Assembly: GCA_042434945.1 (NCBI GenBank)
Contig: CP170191.1
Coordinates: 992,001-1,056,000 of the forward strand
Length of the DNA: 64,000 nt
Source: Escherichia hormaechei_A
Lineage (GTDB): Bacteria; Pseudomonadota; Gammaproteobacteria; Enterobacterales; Enterobacteriaceae
Direction: 5' to 3'
The first letter of the stretch is position 1. Each line of letters starts with the position of its first letter. Shown in pieces: positions 55,429-64,000 of the stretch. The position numbers and the translations under genes are program-made. The notes beneath the pieces are model-generated. The model saw only the letters and a list, made by a program, of their open reading frames with translations. It had not been told where the DNA came from and ran no database searches.

Positions 55429-55474
55429 AACGCACTAAAATACCTCTTCCTGAACAGCCACACTAAAGCCATAA

Positions 55475-55505
55475 ATAAAAAAGGCCGGGATTGTCCCGAC
55501 CTTTT
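55475..55505 (-). terminator. Terminator after infA
   Basis: On the minus strand, the stem GGTCGGGA, loop CAA, TCCCGGCC is followed by TTTTTT. It ends infA transcription. Confidence 0.85.
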
Positions 55506-55536
55506 AAATATTCATCTGCCATCAGGCGTAAAACAA

Positions 55537-55758
<222 letters not shown>

Positions 55759-56038
55759 ATCCTCTGGGGTATCACTACCGTAATTTGAACCGGCAAGATA
55801 ATGCCGAAGTTCTGTAAATAAGTAAAGATTTGCGCGCTAAATCGCAACAAAACAGTCTCAGCGTATTGCCCAAGCGTCACGGTACAACCGAACGGAAAGC
55901 GCATTCGTAAAGGGGAGACGACAGGATAAACGTAAGGACGTTATCTGAAGCGAGGGTCCCAAACGGCGGCGGGGCAACAGGCAGAAGCTACTCTGCGGCG
56001 TAATTATAACACCCTCATAAAAAATATGCGGAAAACAT

Positions 56039-56743
56039 TTAGGCATTGGGTATAAAGAGCGTTCTGGGAACCCAAAAATCGCGTGGTAGGGTCTCCTTTC
56101 GGCACTGTTCCAGGTGTTCGATATAGTGTCGGCGGGAGATTTCAACGGCGCCGAGCGAGGCGGTATGCTCATTCAGCACCTGACAATCCATTAACTGTCC
56201 TCCACGTCGGGCAAATTCCTGGCTAAAAACCAGCAGCGCGGTTTTCGACGCATTCGTGGAGCGGGAGAACATCGACTCGCCGCAGAACAGCGTACCCTGC
56301 GCCACGCCGTACATGCCCCCGACGAGGTCGTCGCCGCTCCACACTTCGATCGAATGCGCGTACCCCAGCTCATGAAGCTGGTGATAGGCGATAATGATAT
56401 CGCGGGTTATCCAGGTGCCTTCGTGACGATCTTCAGCGCAGCCTTCGATAACCTGGCCGAAGGCGTGATTAAGCGTGACGCGAAAGGGTGATTTTGCATG
56501 AAAACGCTTCATGCTGCGGCTCAGGTGAAACTGCCCAGGCCACAGCACGGCTCGCGGGTCGGGAGACCACCATAAGATCGGGTCGCCAGGAGAAAACCAC
56601 GGAAAGATGCCGCGCTGGTAAGCCATTAAGAGCCGTGCCGGGCTGAGATCGCCGCCCAGAGCCAGCAAGCCGTTAGGTTCACGCAGCGCCCCCTCCGGAG
56701 AAGGGAACGCAATATTATGGCGAGAAAGCTGCACCAGGCGCAT
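56039..56743 (-). CDS. aat: Leucyl/phenylalanyl-tRNA--protein transferase
   Basis: A 234-residue GNAT-fold enzyme that adds Leu or Phe to N-terminal Arg or Lys, creating N-end-rule degrons read by ClpS-ClpAP. Conserved FPWFSPGDPILWWSPDPR and GGMYGVAQGTLFCGESMFSR are visible. It is diverged from K-12, especially in the C-terminal 40 residues. It is the third gene of the cydDC-aat group, 45 bases after cydC. Confidence 0.95.
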   Translation of the reverse strand: MRLVQLSRHNIAFPSPEGALREPNGLLALGGDLSPARLLMAYQRGIFPWFSPGDPILWWSPDPRAVLWPGQFHLSRSMKRFHAKSPFRVTLNHAFGQVIEGCAEDRHEGTWITRDIIIAYHQLHELGYAHSIEVWSGDDLVGGMYGVAQGTLFCGESMFSRSTNASKTALLVFSQEFARRGGQLMDCQVLNEHTASLGAVEISRRHYIEHLEQCRKETLPRDFWVPRTLFIPNA

Positions 56744-56788
56744 GACAACAGAACTCCAGTACGCGAGAGAGGACGCTACAAATATAGT

Positions 56789-58510
56789 CTACAGGCGCTG
56801 TTTAAACTGGTAGTAGCGACCTTGTTTTGCCAGCAGCTCTGCGTGACTACCTTGCTCAATTATGTGTCCGTTGTCCATCACAATTATCTGATCGAAATTC
56901 ACCAGCCCGCGCAGACGGTGCGTGACCATCAGCACGGTTTTACCTTTCATCACATTCGCCAGTAAATCAAGGATTTGACTCTCTGTCGTGGCATCCAGTC
57001 CTTCTGTCGGTTCATCCAGCAGCATCAGCGGCGCATCGTGCAGCAGCGCACGCGCAATGGCCAGACGACGCAGTTCGCCGCCGGAAAGCTGTCGACCCCC
57101 TTCACCCAGCCAGCTGTTCAACCCGTCGTCTTCAAGCAGCTTGTGCAGCCCAACCTGCTCCAGCATTGCCCGCAGCGTATCGTCGGAGGCGTCTGGTGCC
57201 GCCAGAAGAAGATTATCGCGCAGCGTAGCGCTGAACAGATGCACCCGCTGGGGCACGACGCTGACCGTTTTACGCAAGGCCGCTTCGCTAAAACCAGACA
57301 GCGGAACGTCGTTAAACAGAATCTCGCCCTGCTGTGGGTCCCACGCGCGCGTGAGAAGTTGCAGAAGTGTCGATTTCCCACATCCCGTACGGCCAAGGAT
57401 CGCAATGCGCTGCCCGGCATCAACAGAAAGGGTGATGTCTTCCAGCGCGTTTTGCGCCTGCTTGTCGTAGGCGAAAGTGACATTGCTGAGCGTCAGCGCG
57501 ACCTGCTCTGGCACAGCGGTTTGACCCGCGGTGAACTTCACTTCCGGCTCCTGCTCGGCAATATCCGTAATGCGCAGCGCAGAGGCAATCACCTGGCCGA
57601 GATGCTGAAAGGCGCCCGTGACCGGGGCTAAGGCTTCAAAGGCTGCCAGGGCACAGAAAACAAACAGCGCAATCAGCGGGCCAGGCTGCGCGTTACCGCC
57701 CACGCCACCGGAGGCCATCCAGAGCATGGCGATAACGGCAATCCCACCAATTAACATCATCAGCGCCTGGGAGAACGCGGTCAGTTCAGACTGGCGACGC
57801 TGGGCTTCATGCCAGTTCAGCTCCGTATTTTCCATGCGGGCGCGGTAGCGCTTGCTGGCGCCAAAAAGGGTGAGCTCGGCCTGTCCCTGCAACCAGGCGG
57901 TGAGCTGCTGGCGATATTCTCCACGCAGGCGCGTCAGGTTTTCCCCGGTGGTTTTACCTGCACGATAAAACAGGGGCGGCAGAATAATCAGCGTCATCAG
58001 CATGATGCCGCCGAGCGTCAGTGCGATGGGAACATCCAGGAAACTCAACCCCAGCGTGACCACGACAATCACTACAAACGCGCCCACCATAGGTGAAATG
58101 ACGCGCAGGTAGAGGTGATCCAGCGTATCCACATCTGCGACCACGCGGTTGAGTAATTCGCCCTGTCGAAAACGTGCCAGCCCGGCAGGGGAGAGGGGCA
58201 GCAGTTTGCTGAAGGTGTAAATACGCAGGTGTTGCAGCACGCGGAAGGTCGCGTCGTGGCTGACCAGACGTTCGAAGTAGCGTCCGGCAGTTCGCGTAAT
58301 CGCCGTGCCGCGCACCCCGGCGGCAGGCAGCATGTAGTTAAAGCTGTACAGCCCGGCAAAGCCTGCGGCCGCAGACGCGGAGAGGAACCAGCCGGAAAGC
58401 GTAAGCAGGCCGATGCTGGCCAGCAGCGTGACGATCGCCAGCACGATCCCGAGCGTCAGCATCCATTTGTGGCGTTTATATAGTGCAAGATACGGAAGCA
58501 GGGCGCGCAT
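56789..58510 (-). CDS. cydC: Heterodimeric glutathione/cysteine ABC exporter subunit CydC
   Basis: A 573-residue ABC exporter half with six membrane segments in the first 310 residues and then the ATPase (Walker A GRTGCGKST, signature LSGGELRR, Walker B LMLLDEPTEGLD). With CydD it exports cysteine and glutathione to the periplasm, needed for cytochrome bd assembly. The start overlaps the cydD stop by one base. Diverged from K-12, intact. Confidence 0.95.
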   Translation of the reverse strand: MRALLPYLALYKRHKWMLTLGIVLAIVTLLASIGLLTLSGWFLSASAAAGFAGLYSFNYMLPAAGVRGTAITRTAGRYFERLVSHDATFRVLQHLRIYTFSKLLPLSPAGLARFRQGELLNRVVADVDTLDHLYLRVISPMVGAFVVIVVVTLGLSFLDVPIALTLGGIMLMTLIILPPLFYRAGKTTGENLTRLRGEYRQQLTAWLQGQAELTLFGASKRYRARMENTELNWHEAQRRQSELTAFSQALMMLIGGIAVIAMLWMASGGVGGNAQPGPLIALFVFCALAAFEALAPVTGAFQHLGQVIASALRITDIAEQEPEVKFTAGQTAVPEQVALTLSNVTFAYDKQAQNALEDITLSVDAGQRIAILGRTGCGKSTLLQLLTRAWDPQQGEILFNDVPLSGFSEAALRKTVSVVPQRVHLFSATLRDNLLLAAPDASDDTLRAMLEQVGLHKLLEDDGLNSWLGEGGRQLSGGELRRLAIARALLHDAPLMLLDEPTEGLDATTESQILDLLANVMKGKTVLMVTHRLRGLVNFDQIIVMDNGHIIEQGSHAELLAKQGRYYQFKQRL

Positions 58511-60276
58511 CAGATATCCTCCTGACGGTTCGCCAGCAGGGTCGCAAACGGCCCCTGCGCGGCAACAAGCGCGGCGTAATCGCCTTGCTCAACAATGTGT
58601 CCGTTTTCCATCACCCAGATCTGATCCCAGTCGGCAATACCTTCCAGCTGGTGGGTCACCATCAGGGTGGTTTGCTGGCGTGAGGCTGCGTTAAGCGCAT
58701 CCATCACGCGCTGCTCGCTGTGAGCGTCCAGGCTGGCGGCGGGTTCGTCCAGCAGCATTAGCGAAGAGGGATTCAGCAGCGCACGGGCGACCGCGACGCG
58801 CTGTGCCTGGCCTACTGACAGCCCGGCAGACTGATCGCCAATGAGGGTATCGACACCCTGCGCAAGCAGCGGCAGAAACTCGCTGACCCAGGCGCGGTCG
58901 AGGACCGATTGCAGCTCATCTTCACGCGCATCCGGGCGTGCCAGCAGCACATTCTCGCGCAGCGTCGGAGCTGGCAGCTGAGGGTTTTGCCCCACCCAAC
59001 TCAGCTGTTTACGCCAGGCATCAGGATCGAGCTCGCGCAGCTCCGTTTTATTGATACGCAGCGATCCGGTGTACGCCATAAAACCTGACAGCGCATTCAA
59101 CAATGAGCTTTTACCTGAGCCGCTGGTACCCACCAGCACCACACGTTGCCCGGCAGGCAGGGTAAAGTTCAGCGGACCGGCCAGCACTTTGCCTTCAGGC
59201 GACAGAACAGAAAAATCCTGTGCTTCAATGGTCACCGGATCGTTCGTATTCAGCGTTACCTCACCACGCTCCGGATTCGCCAGCGGCGTTTCCATGAAGG
59301 TTTTCAGGCTGTCGGCAGCACCCACCGCCTGCGCTTTGGCATGGTAAAAGGTGCCGAGATCGCGAAGCGGCTGGAAAAATTCCGGGGCCAGGATCAGCGC
59401 CAGGAACCCGGCGGAAAGCGTGACCGCCGTACCGTAGTGGCCAAAGTCCAGCGCGCCGAGGTAGGAGAAGCCAAAGTAAACCGCCACCAGCGCAATCGAC
59501 AGGGAGGTGAAAAATTCGAGCACGCCAGAAGAGAGAAAGGCCATGCGCAACACTTCCATGGTGCGCTGACGGAAATCCTGCGACGCCAGGCGAATGTTTT
59601 CGGTTTCCGCTTCACCACGACCGAAGATCCGCAGGGTTTCCATTCCGCGCAGACGGTCCAGGAAATGACCGCTCAACCGACCCAGCGCCAGGAAGTTACG
59701 ACGGTTAGCATCTGCCGCGCCCATGCCGACCATCGCCATAAACAGCGGGATGAGCGGGGCGGTGCCTAGCAGGATCAACGCCGCCACCCAGTTAACAGGG
59801 AAGATGGCTATAACAATCAGCAACGGCACCGACACTGCCAGCGCCATTTGCGGCAGATAGCGTGCATAGTAATCATGCATATCGTCATTTGCTCGAGTAC
59901 CAGCGTCGCCCAGCTCCCCGCAGGTTTACCCTGAATCCACGCTGGCCCTGCTTGTTGCAGACGGTCGAGAACCTGACGGCGGATGGCAAAGCGGATATGC
60001 TGCCCGGCGTGATAACCCACCCGTTCGCGTAACCAGACCACCCATGCGCGCAGTACAAAGGTCAGAACCAGTAACGTAAAGGGAAGCAGCAGGGCTTCAC
60101 GGGGAATATTCTCCATAATCATATGCTTGCAGAATTCGCGCCATGAACCAGGCCTGGGCAATGATCAATATGCCGCTCACAAAGCCCAGCAGACGAGAAA
60201 TATTCAGCCAACGTTGGGAGATGACGCTTTGCTGTTTTAACCAGCGGGTTAACTCTTTTTGACGAGATTTATTCAT
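58510..60276 (-). pseudogene. cydD: CydD, ABC exporter subunit, two compensating frameshifts
   Basis: The partner of CydC, with an expected length of 588 residues and six membrane segments. The ATPase (Walker A GTSGSGKSS, LSVGQAQR, LMLLDEPAASLD) is intact in 58510-59880. The start MNKSRQKELT is at 60276. An inserted A near 60126 (CTGCAAGCATATG for CTGCAGCATATG) shifts the frame after ARILQ. A lost T near 59885 restores it, leaving about 80 codons out of frame. The overall length is unchanged. The 5' part is K-12-like and the rest diverged, with the switch at the second indel. Confidence 0.88.
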
Positions 60277-60400
60277 TGCACGCTTAGCAGGTGAGTTATC
60301 AGAATCTATTGGCAGAGCAATGTTACAACGGGGAAAAAATAAAGGCGACCCCATAGTCGCATGGTGTCGCCTTCTTTACTTTTGTTACTGATTTGTAAAA

Positions 60401-61366
60401 TTATTTTGCGTCAGCTAAACCATCGAGGTAGCGTTCCGCATCAAGTGCTGCCATGCAGCCTGTACCGGCCGAAGTAATGGCCTGGCGATAAATGTGATCC
60501 ATCACGTCGCCTGCGGCAAAGACGCCAGGAATGCTGGTCTGGGTGGCATTACCATGAATACCCGACTGTACTTTGATGTAGCCGTTTTCCAGTTCCAGCT
60601 GCCCTTCGAAAATCGCAGTATTCGGGCTGTGACCGATAGCAACAAACAGACCGGCAACGTCGAGTGACTCGATGTTATCGCTGTTTTGCGTATCGCGCAG
60701 ACGAACGCCAGTGACACCCATTTGATCGCCGGTCACTTCTTCCAGCGTACGGTTGGTGTGCAGAATGATGTTGCCGTTCTCCACTTTATCCATCAGGCGC
60801 TTAATGAGGATTTTTTCCGCGCGGAAACCGTCACGGCGGTGAATCAGATGCACTTCCGAAGCGATGTTAGACAGATACAGCGCCTCTTCAACCGCGGTAT
60901 TGCCGCCGCCGATGACCGCAACTTTCTGGTTGCGATAGAAGAAACCGTCGCAGGTTGCACAAGCAGAAACCCCACGGCCTTTAAAGGCTTCTTCAGAGGG
61001 CAGGCCGAGATAGCGTGCAGAAGCTCCGGTGGCAATAATCAGCGCGTCGCAAGTGTATTCGCCGTTATCGCCATTCAGACGGAACGGACGGTTTTGCAGA
61101 TCCACCTTGTTGATATGATCAAAAATGATCTCAGTTTCAAACTTGGTGGCATGTTCGTGCATGCGCTCCATTAATAACGGACCGGTCAGATCGTTTGGAT
61201 CGCCAGGCCAGTTTTCCACTTCCGTGGTGGTGGTCAGTTGGCCGCCTTTTTCCATGCCGGTAATCAGCACAGGTTGCAGGTTGGCGCGCGCCGCGTAGAC
61301 AGCAGCGGTGTATCCCGCCGGGCCTGAACCCAGGATAAGCAGTTTACTGTGTTTGGTCGTGCCCAT
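60401..61366 (-). CDS. trxB: Thioredoxin reductase
   Basis: A 321-residue FAD/NADPH enzyme that reduces thioredoxin. The FAD motif is [16 protein letters not shown], the redox-active disulfide is CATC, the NADPH motif is [13 protein letters not shown], and the C-terminal FAD site is [11 protein letters not shown]. The start [10 protein letters not shown] at 61366 is the E. coli one. Divergent from lrp. K-12-like. Confidence 0.97.
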
Positions 61367-61910
61367 GAGATCCCCATAGTTGTTGGCAGACAATGGGCAG
61401 GATTGTAGGGAATTTACAGACGTAAAAAAAGAGTATGACGATTTTGTTAACAATTTGTGCAATCGGCAGCATCGATAAGCAGGTCAAATTCTCCCGTCAT
61501 TATCACCTCTGCTACTTAAATTTCCCGCTTTATAAGCCGATTAAATGATGAATAAACGCCCCTGTTAATGAATATCTGGCATGTTGTACTAAAAATCGAT
61601 GTTTTGCTTTGACAATCCCCTGGTGTTTTGCGAAAACATTCGAGGAAGAAAAAAAACAGTATTCTTATATGCGCATAACCATGCATGTAAATACCATGTT
61701 TACCGTGCTAGTGAAATCTACGTATGGCGTGGACAGACGCCATTCGTGATGTCGATAGCTGCCACAAGGCAACGGTCTTCTCACCGTAGACCCAGGCATT
61801 GCGCGCCGTGAATCTTCATGATTTCGGTCTATCGTGACGGGTAGCGACTCTGAACAGTGATGTTTCAGGGTCAGACAGGAGTAGGGAAGGAATACAGAGA
61901 GACAATAATA
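61367..61910. other. Divergent trxB-lrp regulatory region
   Basis: A 544-base gap without a gene, close in size to the E. coli gap. In E. coli lrp has a long untranslated leader and is autorepressed by Lrp. The region here is AT-rich from 61480 to 61690, as expected for Lrp and H-NS binding. I could not assign individual sites. Confidence 0.6.
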
Positions 61911-62405
61911 ATGGTAGATAGCAAGAAGCGCCCTGGCAAAGATCTCGACCGTATCGATCGTAACATTCTTAATGAGTTGCAAAAGGATGGGCGTATTTCT
62001 AACGTCGAGCTTTCTAAACGTGTGGGACTTTCCCCAACGCCGTGCCTTGAGCGTGTGCGTCGGCTGGAAAGACAAGGGTTTATTCAGGGCTATACGGCGC
62101 TGCTTAACCCCCATTATCTGGATGCATCACTTCTGGTATTCGTTGAGATTACTCTGAATCGTGGCGCACCGGATGTGTTTGAACAATTCAATACCGCTGT
62201 ACAAAAACTTGAAGAAATTCAGGAGTGTCATTTAGTATCCGGTGATTTCGACTACCTGTTGAAAACACGCGTGCCGGATATGTCAGCCTACCGTAAGTTG
62301 CTGGGGGAAACCCTGCTGCGTCTGCCTGGCGTCAATGACACACGGACATACGTTGTTATGGAAGAAGTCAAGCAGAGTAATCGTCTGGTTATTAAGACGC
62401 GCTAA
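61911..62405 (+). CDS. lrp: Leucine-responsive regulatory protein Lrp
   Basis: A 164-residue global regulator of amino-acid metabolism, pili and transport. It has an N-terminal helix-turn-helix (RIDRNILNELQKDGRISNVE) and a C-terminal RAM domain that binds leucine and assembles octamers. The start MVDSKKRPGKDL at 61911 is chosen over the open frame from 61857. The protein appears identical to E. coli Lrp. Confidence 0.98.
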   Translation: MVDSKKRPGKDLDRIDRNILNELQKDGRISNVELSKRVGLSPTPCLERVRRLERQGFIQGYTALLNPHYLDASLLVFVEITLNRGAPDVFEQFNTAVQKLEEIQECHLVSGDFDYLLKTRVPDMSAYRKLLGETLLRLPGVNDTRTYVVMEEVKQSNRLVIKTR

Positions 62406-62461
62406 CACGGAACAGGTGCAAAATCGGCGTATTTTGATTACACTCCTGTTAATCCATACAG

Positions 62462-62500
62462 CAACAGTACTGGGGTAACCTGGTACTGTTGTCCGTTTTA
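62462..62500 (+). terminator. Probable terminator after lrp
   Basis: The stem CAACAGTAC / GTACTGTTG with an inner GG...CC pairing is followed by GTCCGTTTT, between lrp and ftsK. Confidence 0.6.
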
Positions 62501-62539
62501 GCATCGGGCAGGAAAAGCCTGTAACCTGGAGAGCCTTTC

Positions 62540-64000
62540 TTGAGCCAGGAATACACTGAAGACAAAGAAGTCACATTGACAAAGTTAAGTAGCGGCCGCC
62601 GCCTTCTGGAGGCGTTGCTGATCCTTATTGTCCTGTTTGCCGTCTGGTTGATGGCTGCCTTACTAAGCTTTAACCCTTCGGACCCCAGCTGGTCGCAAAC
62701 GGCCTGGCATGAACCTATCCATAATTTAGGTGGGATGCCCGGTGCGTGGTTGGCAGATACGCTGTTCTTTATTTTTGGCGTGATGGCTTACACCATTCCC
62801 GTCATTATTGTCGGCGGTTGTTGGTTTGCCTGGCGTCATCAGTCCAGCGACGAATACATTGATTATTTTGCCGTTTCGCTACGCATCATTGGCGTTTTGG
62901 CGCTCATCCTTACCTCCTGTGGTCTGGCGGCAATCAACGCTGACGATATCTGGTATTTTGCCTCCGGTGGCGTCATTGGCAGCTTACTAAGCACTACGCT
63001 ACAACCACTGCTACACAGTAGCGGGGGAACTATTGCGCTGCTCTGCGTTTGGGCAGCGGGCCTGACGTTGTTCACCGGTTGGTCATGGGTGACCATTGCT
63101 GAAAAACTCGGCGGCTGGATTTTAAACATTCTCACCTTCGCCAGTAATCGTACCCGTCGCGATGATACCTGGGTCGATGAAGATGAGTATGAAGATGAGT
63201 ACGAAGAGGAAGACGAGGCACCTGTGCAGCGTCGTGAATCCCGCCGTGCCCGTATTCTGCGCGGTGCTCTGGCGCGCCGCCAGCGCGTTGCTGAAAAATT
63301 CGCTAACCCGTTAGGCCGTAAAACGGATGCCGCGCTTTTCTCCGGCAAACGTATGGATGAAGAGGAGCAGATTGAGTATCGCGGCGCGGCCGTCGATCCT
63401 GATGATGTGTTGTTCTCTGGTCATCGAGCTACGCCGGGTGAGTATGATGAATACGATCCGCTGTTGCATGGTCATTCCGTGACTGAACCGGTAGCCGCTG
63501 CTGCTGCCGCAACGACGGCTGCGCAGGCCCATGTTGCGCCTGTTGAAGCCGTGATGCCGTCCTCGCCTGTTCCGGCACCGGAGTCCGCGATCCAGCAACC
63601 GCAGGTGGACTGGCAGACTGCGCCAGGCGTCCATACGCCTGAACCGACCATTGCGCCGGAGCCTGAAAGCTATATTCCTGTGCAGCAGGAACAGTGGCAG
63701 CAACCGTATCAGCCGCCTGAGCCTGCCAGCGAGCCGCAACAGCCGTATCAGGCCTATACGCCCGAACCTGCTGAGCCTGAACAGCCATACGTTGCGCCGG
63801 TGTCTGAACCCGAAATGGTGGAGGAAGCGAAGCCATCCCGTCCGCCATTGTACTATTTTGAAGAGGTGGAAGAGCGCCGTGCCCGAGAGCGCGAGCAGCT
63901 TGCCGCCTGGTATCAGCCCGTGCCTGAGCCGGTGCAGGAGCCTGTTGTAAAAGCGCCTTCTGCGAGCGTTGCACCTGTAGATCCAGCGCCAGCCGTTGCG
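62540..64000 (+). CDS. ftsK: DNA translocase FtsK, N-terminal part (cut by window end)
   Basis: The N-terminal 487 codons of the septal DNA translocase. The start is TTG at 62540 (MSQEYTEDKEVTLTKL), as in E. coli. Four membrane segments lie within the first 190 residues and anchor it at the divisome. After residue 210 comes the acidic then Pro/Gln-rich linker (repeats such as QQPYQ and PEPAEPEQPY), ending in SRPPLYYFEEVEERRARERE. The motor domain lies beyond the window. The first 210 or so residues match K-12 except I6T, while the linker is diverged: another mosaic switch near 63180, frame intact. Confidence 0.96.
   Translation, partial: MSQEYTEDKEVTLTKLSSGRRLLEALLILIVLFAVWLMAALLSFNPSDPSWSQTAWHEPIHNLGGMPGAWLADTLFFIFGVMAYTIPVIIVGGCWFAWRHQSSDEYIDYFAVSLRIIGVLALILTSCGLAAINADDIWYFASGGVIGSLLSTTLQPLLHSSGGTIALLCVWAAGLTLFTGWSWVTIAEKLGGWILNILTFASNRTRRDDTWVDEDEYEDEYEEEDEAPVQRRESRRARILRGALARRQRVAEKFANPLGRKTDAALFSGKRMDEEEQIEYRGAAVDPDDVLFSGHRATPGEYDEYDPLLHGHSVTEPVAAAAAATTAAQAHVAPVEAVMPSSPVPAPESAIQQPQVDWQTAPGVHTPEPTIAPEPESYIPVQQEQWQQPYQPPEPASEPQQPYQAYTPEPAEPEQPYVAPVSEPEMVEEAKPSRPPLYYFEEVEERRAREREQLAAWYQPVPEPVQEPVVKAPSASVAPVDPAPAVA

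Noticed and set aside
55344..55536. A tRNA-Ser gene in the clpA-infA gap
   Set aside because: No acceptor stem, TTCGAATCC loop or CCA end could be found on either strand; the gap is filled by terminators and a palindromic repeat.

Overview
The window is enterobacterial chromosome. The backbone order matches the Escherichia coli rimK-to-ftsK region gene for gene: rimK (3' end), ybjN, potFGHI, ybjO, rlmC, artJ, artMQIP, ybjP, ybjQ, amiD, ybjS, ybjT, ltaE, poxB, hcr, hcp, lysO, aqpZ, ybjD, ybjX, macAB, cspD, clpS, clpA, infA, aat, cydCD, trxB, lrp, ftsK (5' end). Three additions interrupt that order. They are a two-component system between rlmC and artJ (about 7.4-9.6 kb), a type II secretion and chitinase island of about 20 kb between amiD and ybjS (15.7-35.0 kb), and a small cas-less type I-F CRISPR array that runs into a tandem REP array between poxB and hcr (40.6-41.4 kb).

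Functionally, the left part carries putrescine import (PotFGHI) and arginine import (ArtJ, ArtPIQM) with recognisable ARG boxes, plus a 23S rRNA methyltransferase. The island has an IprA-like CRP-fold regulator, gspB/gspA on the minus strand, and gspCDEFGHIJKLM-O on the plus strand. These are followed by a GH18 chitinase, a small lytic transglycosylase and a GH19 chitinase. This is a nearly self-contained unit for exporting chitin-degrading enzymes; gspN is absent. The right part holds nitric-oxide and redox functions (hcp-hcr, trxB, cydDC), lysine export (lysO), a water channel, the MacAB exporter, the ClpAP/N-end-rule group (clpS, clpA, aat), infA, lrp and the start of ftsK.

The most striking property is a mosaic. 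Judged from remembered K-12 protein sequences (recognition, not a search), some blocks are essentially E. coli K-12. Other blocks are clearly diverged and look like an Enterobacter/Leclercia-type relative. The switches often fall inside genes (ybjP, ybjS, poxB, lysO, ybjD, macA, clpA, cydD, ftsK). At most of these switches a single-base insertion or deletion breaks the reading frame, and the K-12-like parts of poxB, ybjT and ybjD carry several indels each. Genes wholly inside diverged blocks, including the whole island, are intact. This points to a chimeric or gap-filled assembly, or less likely to real introgression with decay. The frameshifted genes should therefore not be read as confident biological pseudogenes.

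No rRNA or tRNA gene was found. The serW tRNA expected between clpA and infA is not there.
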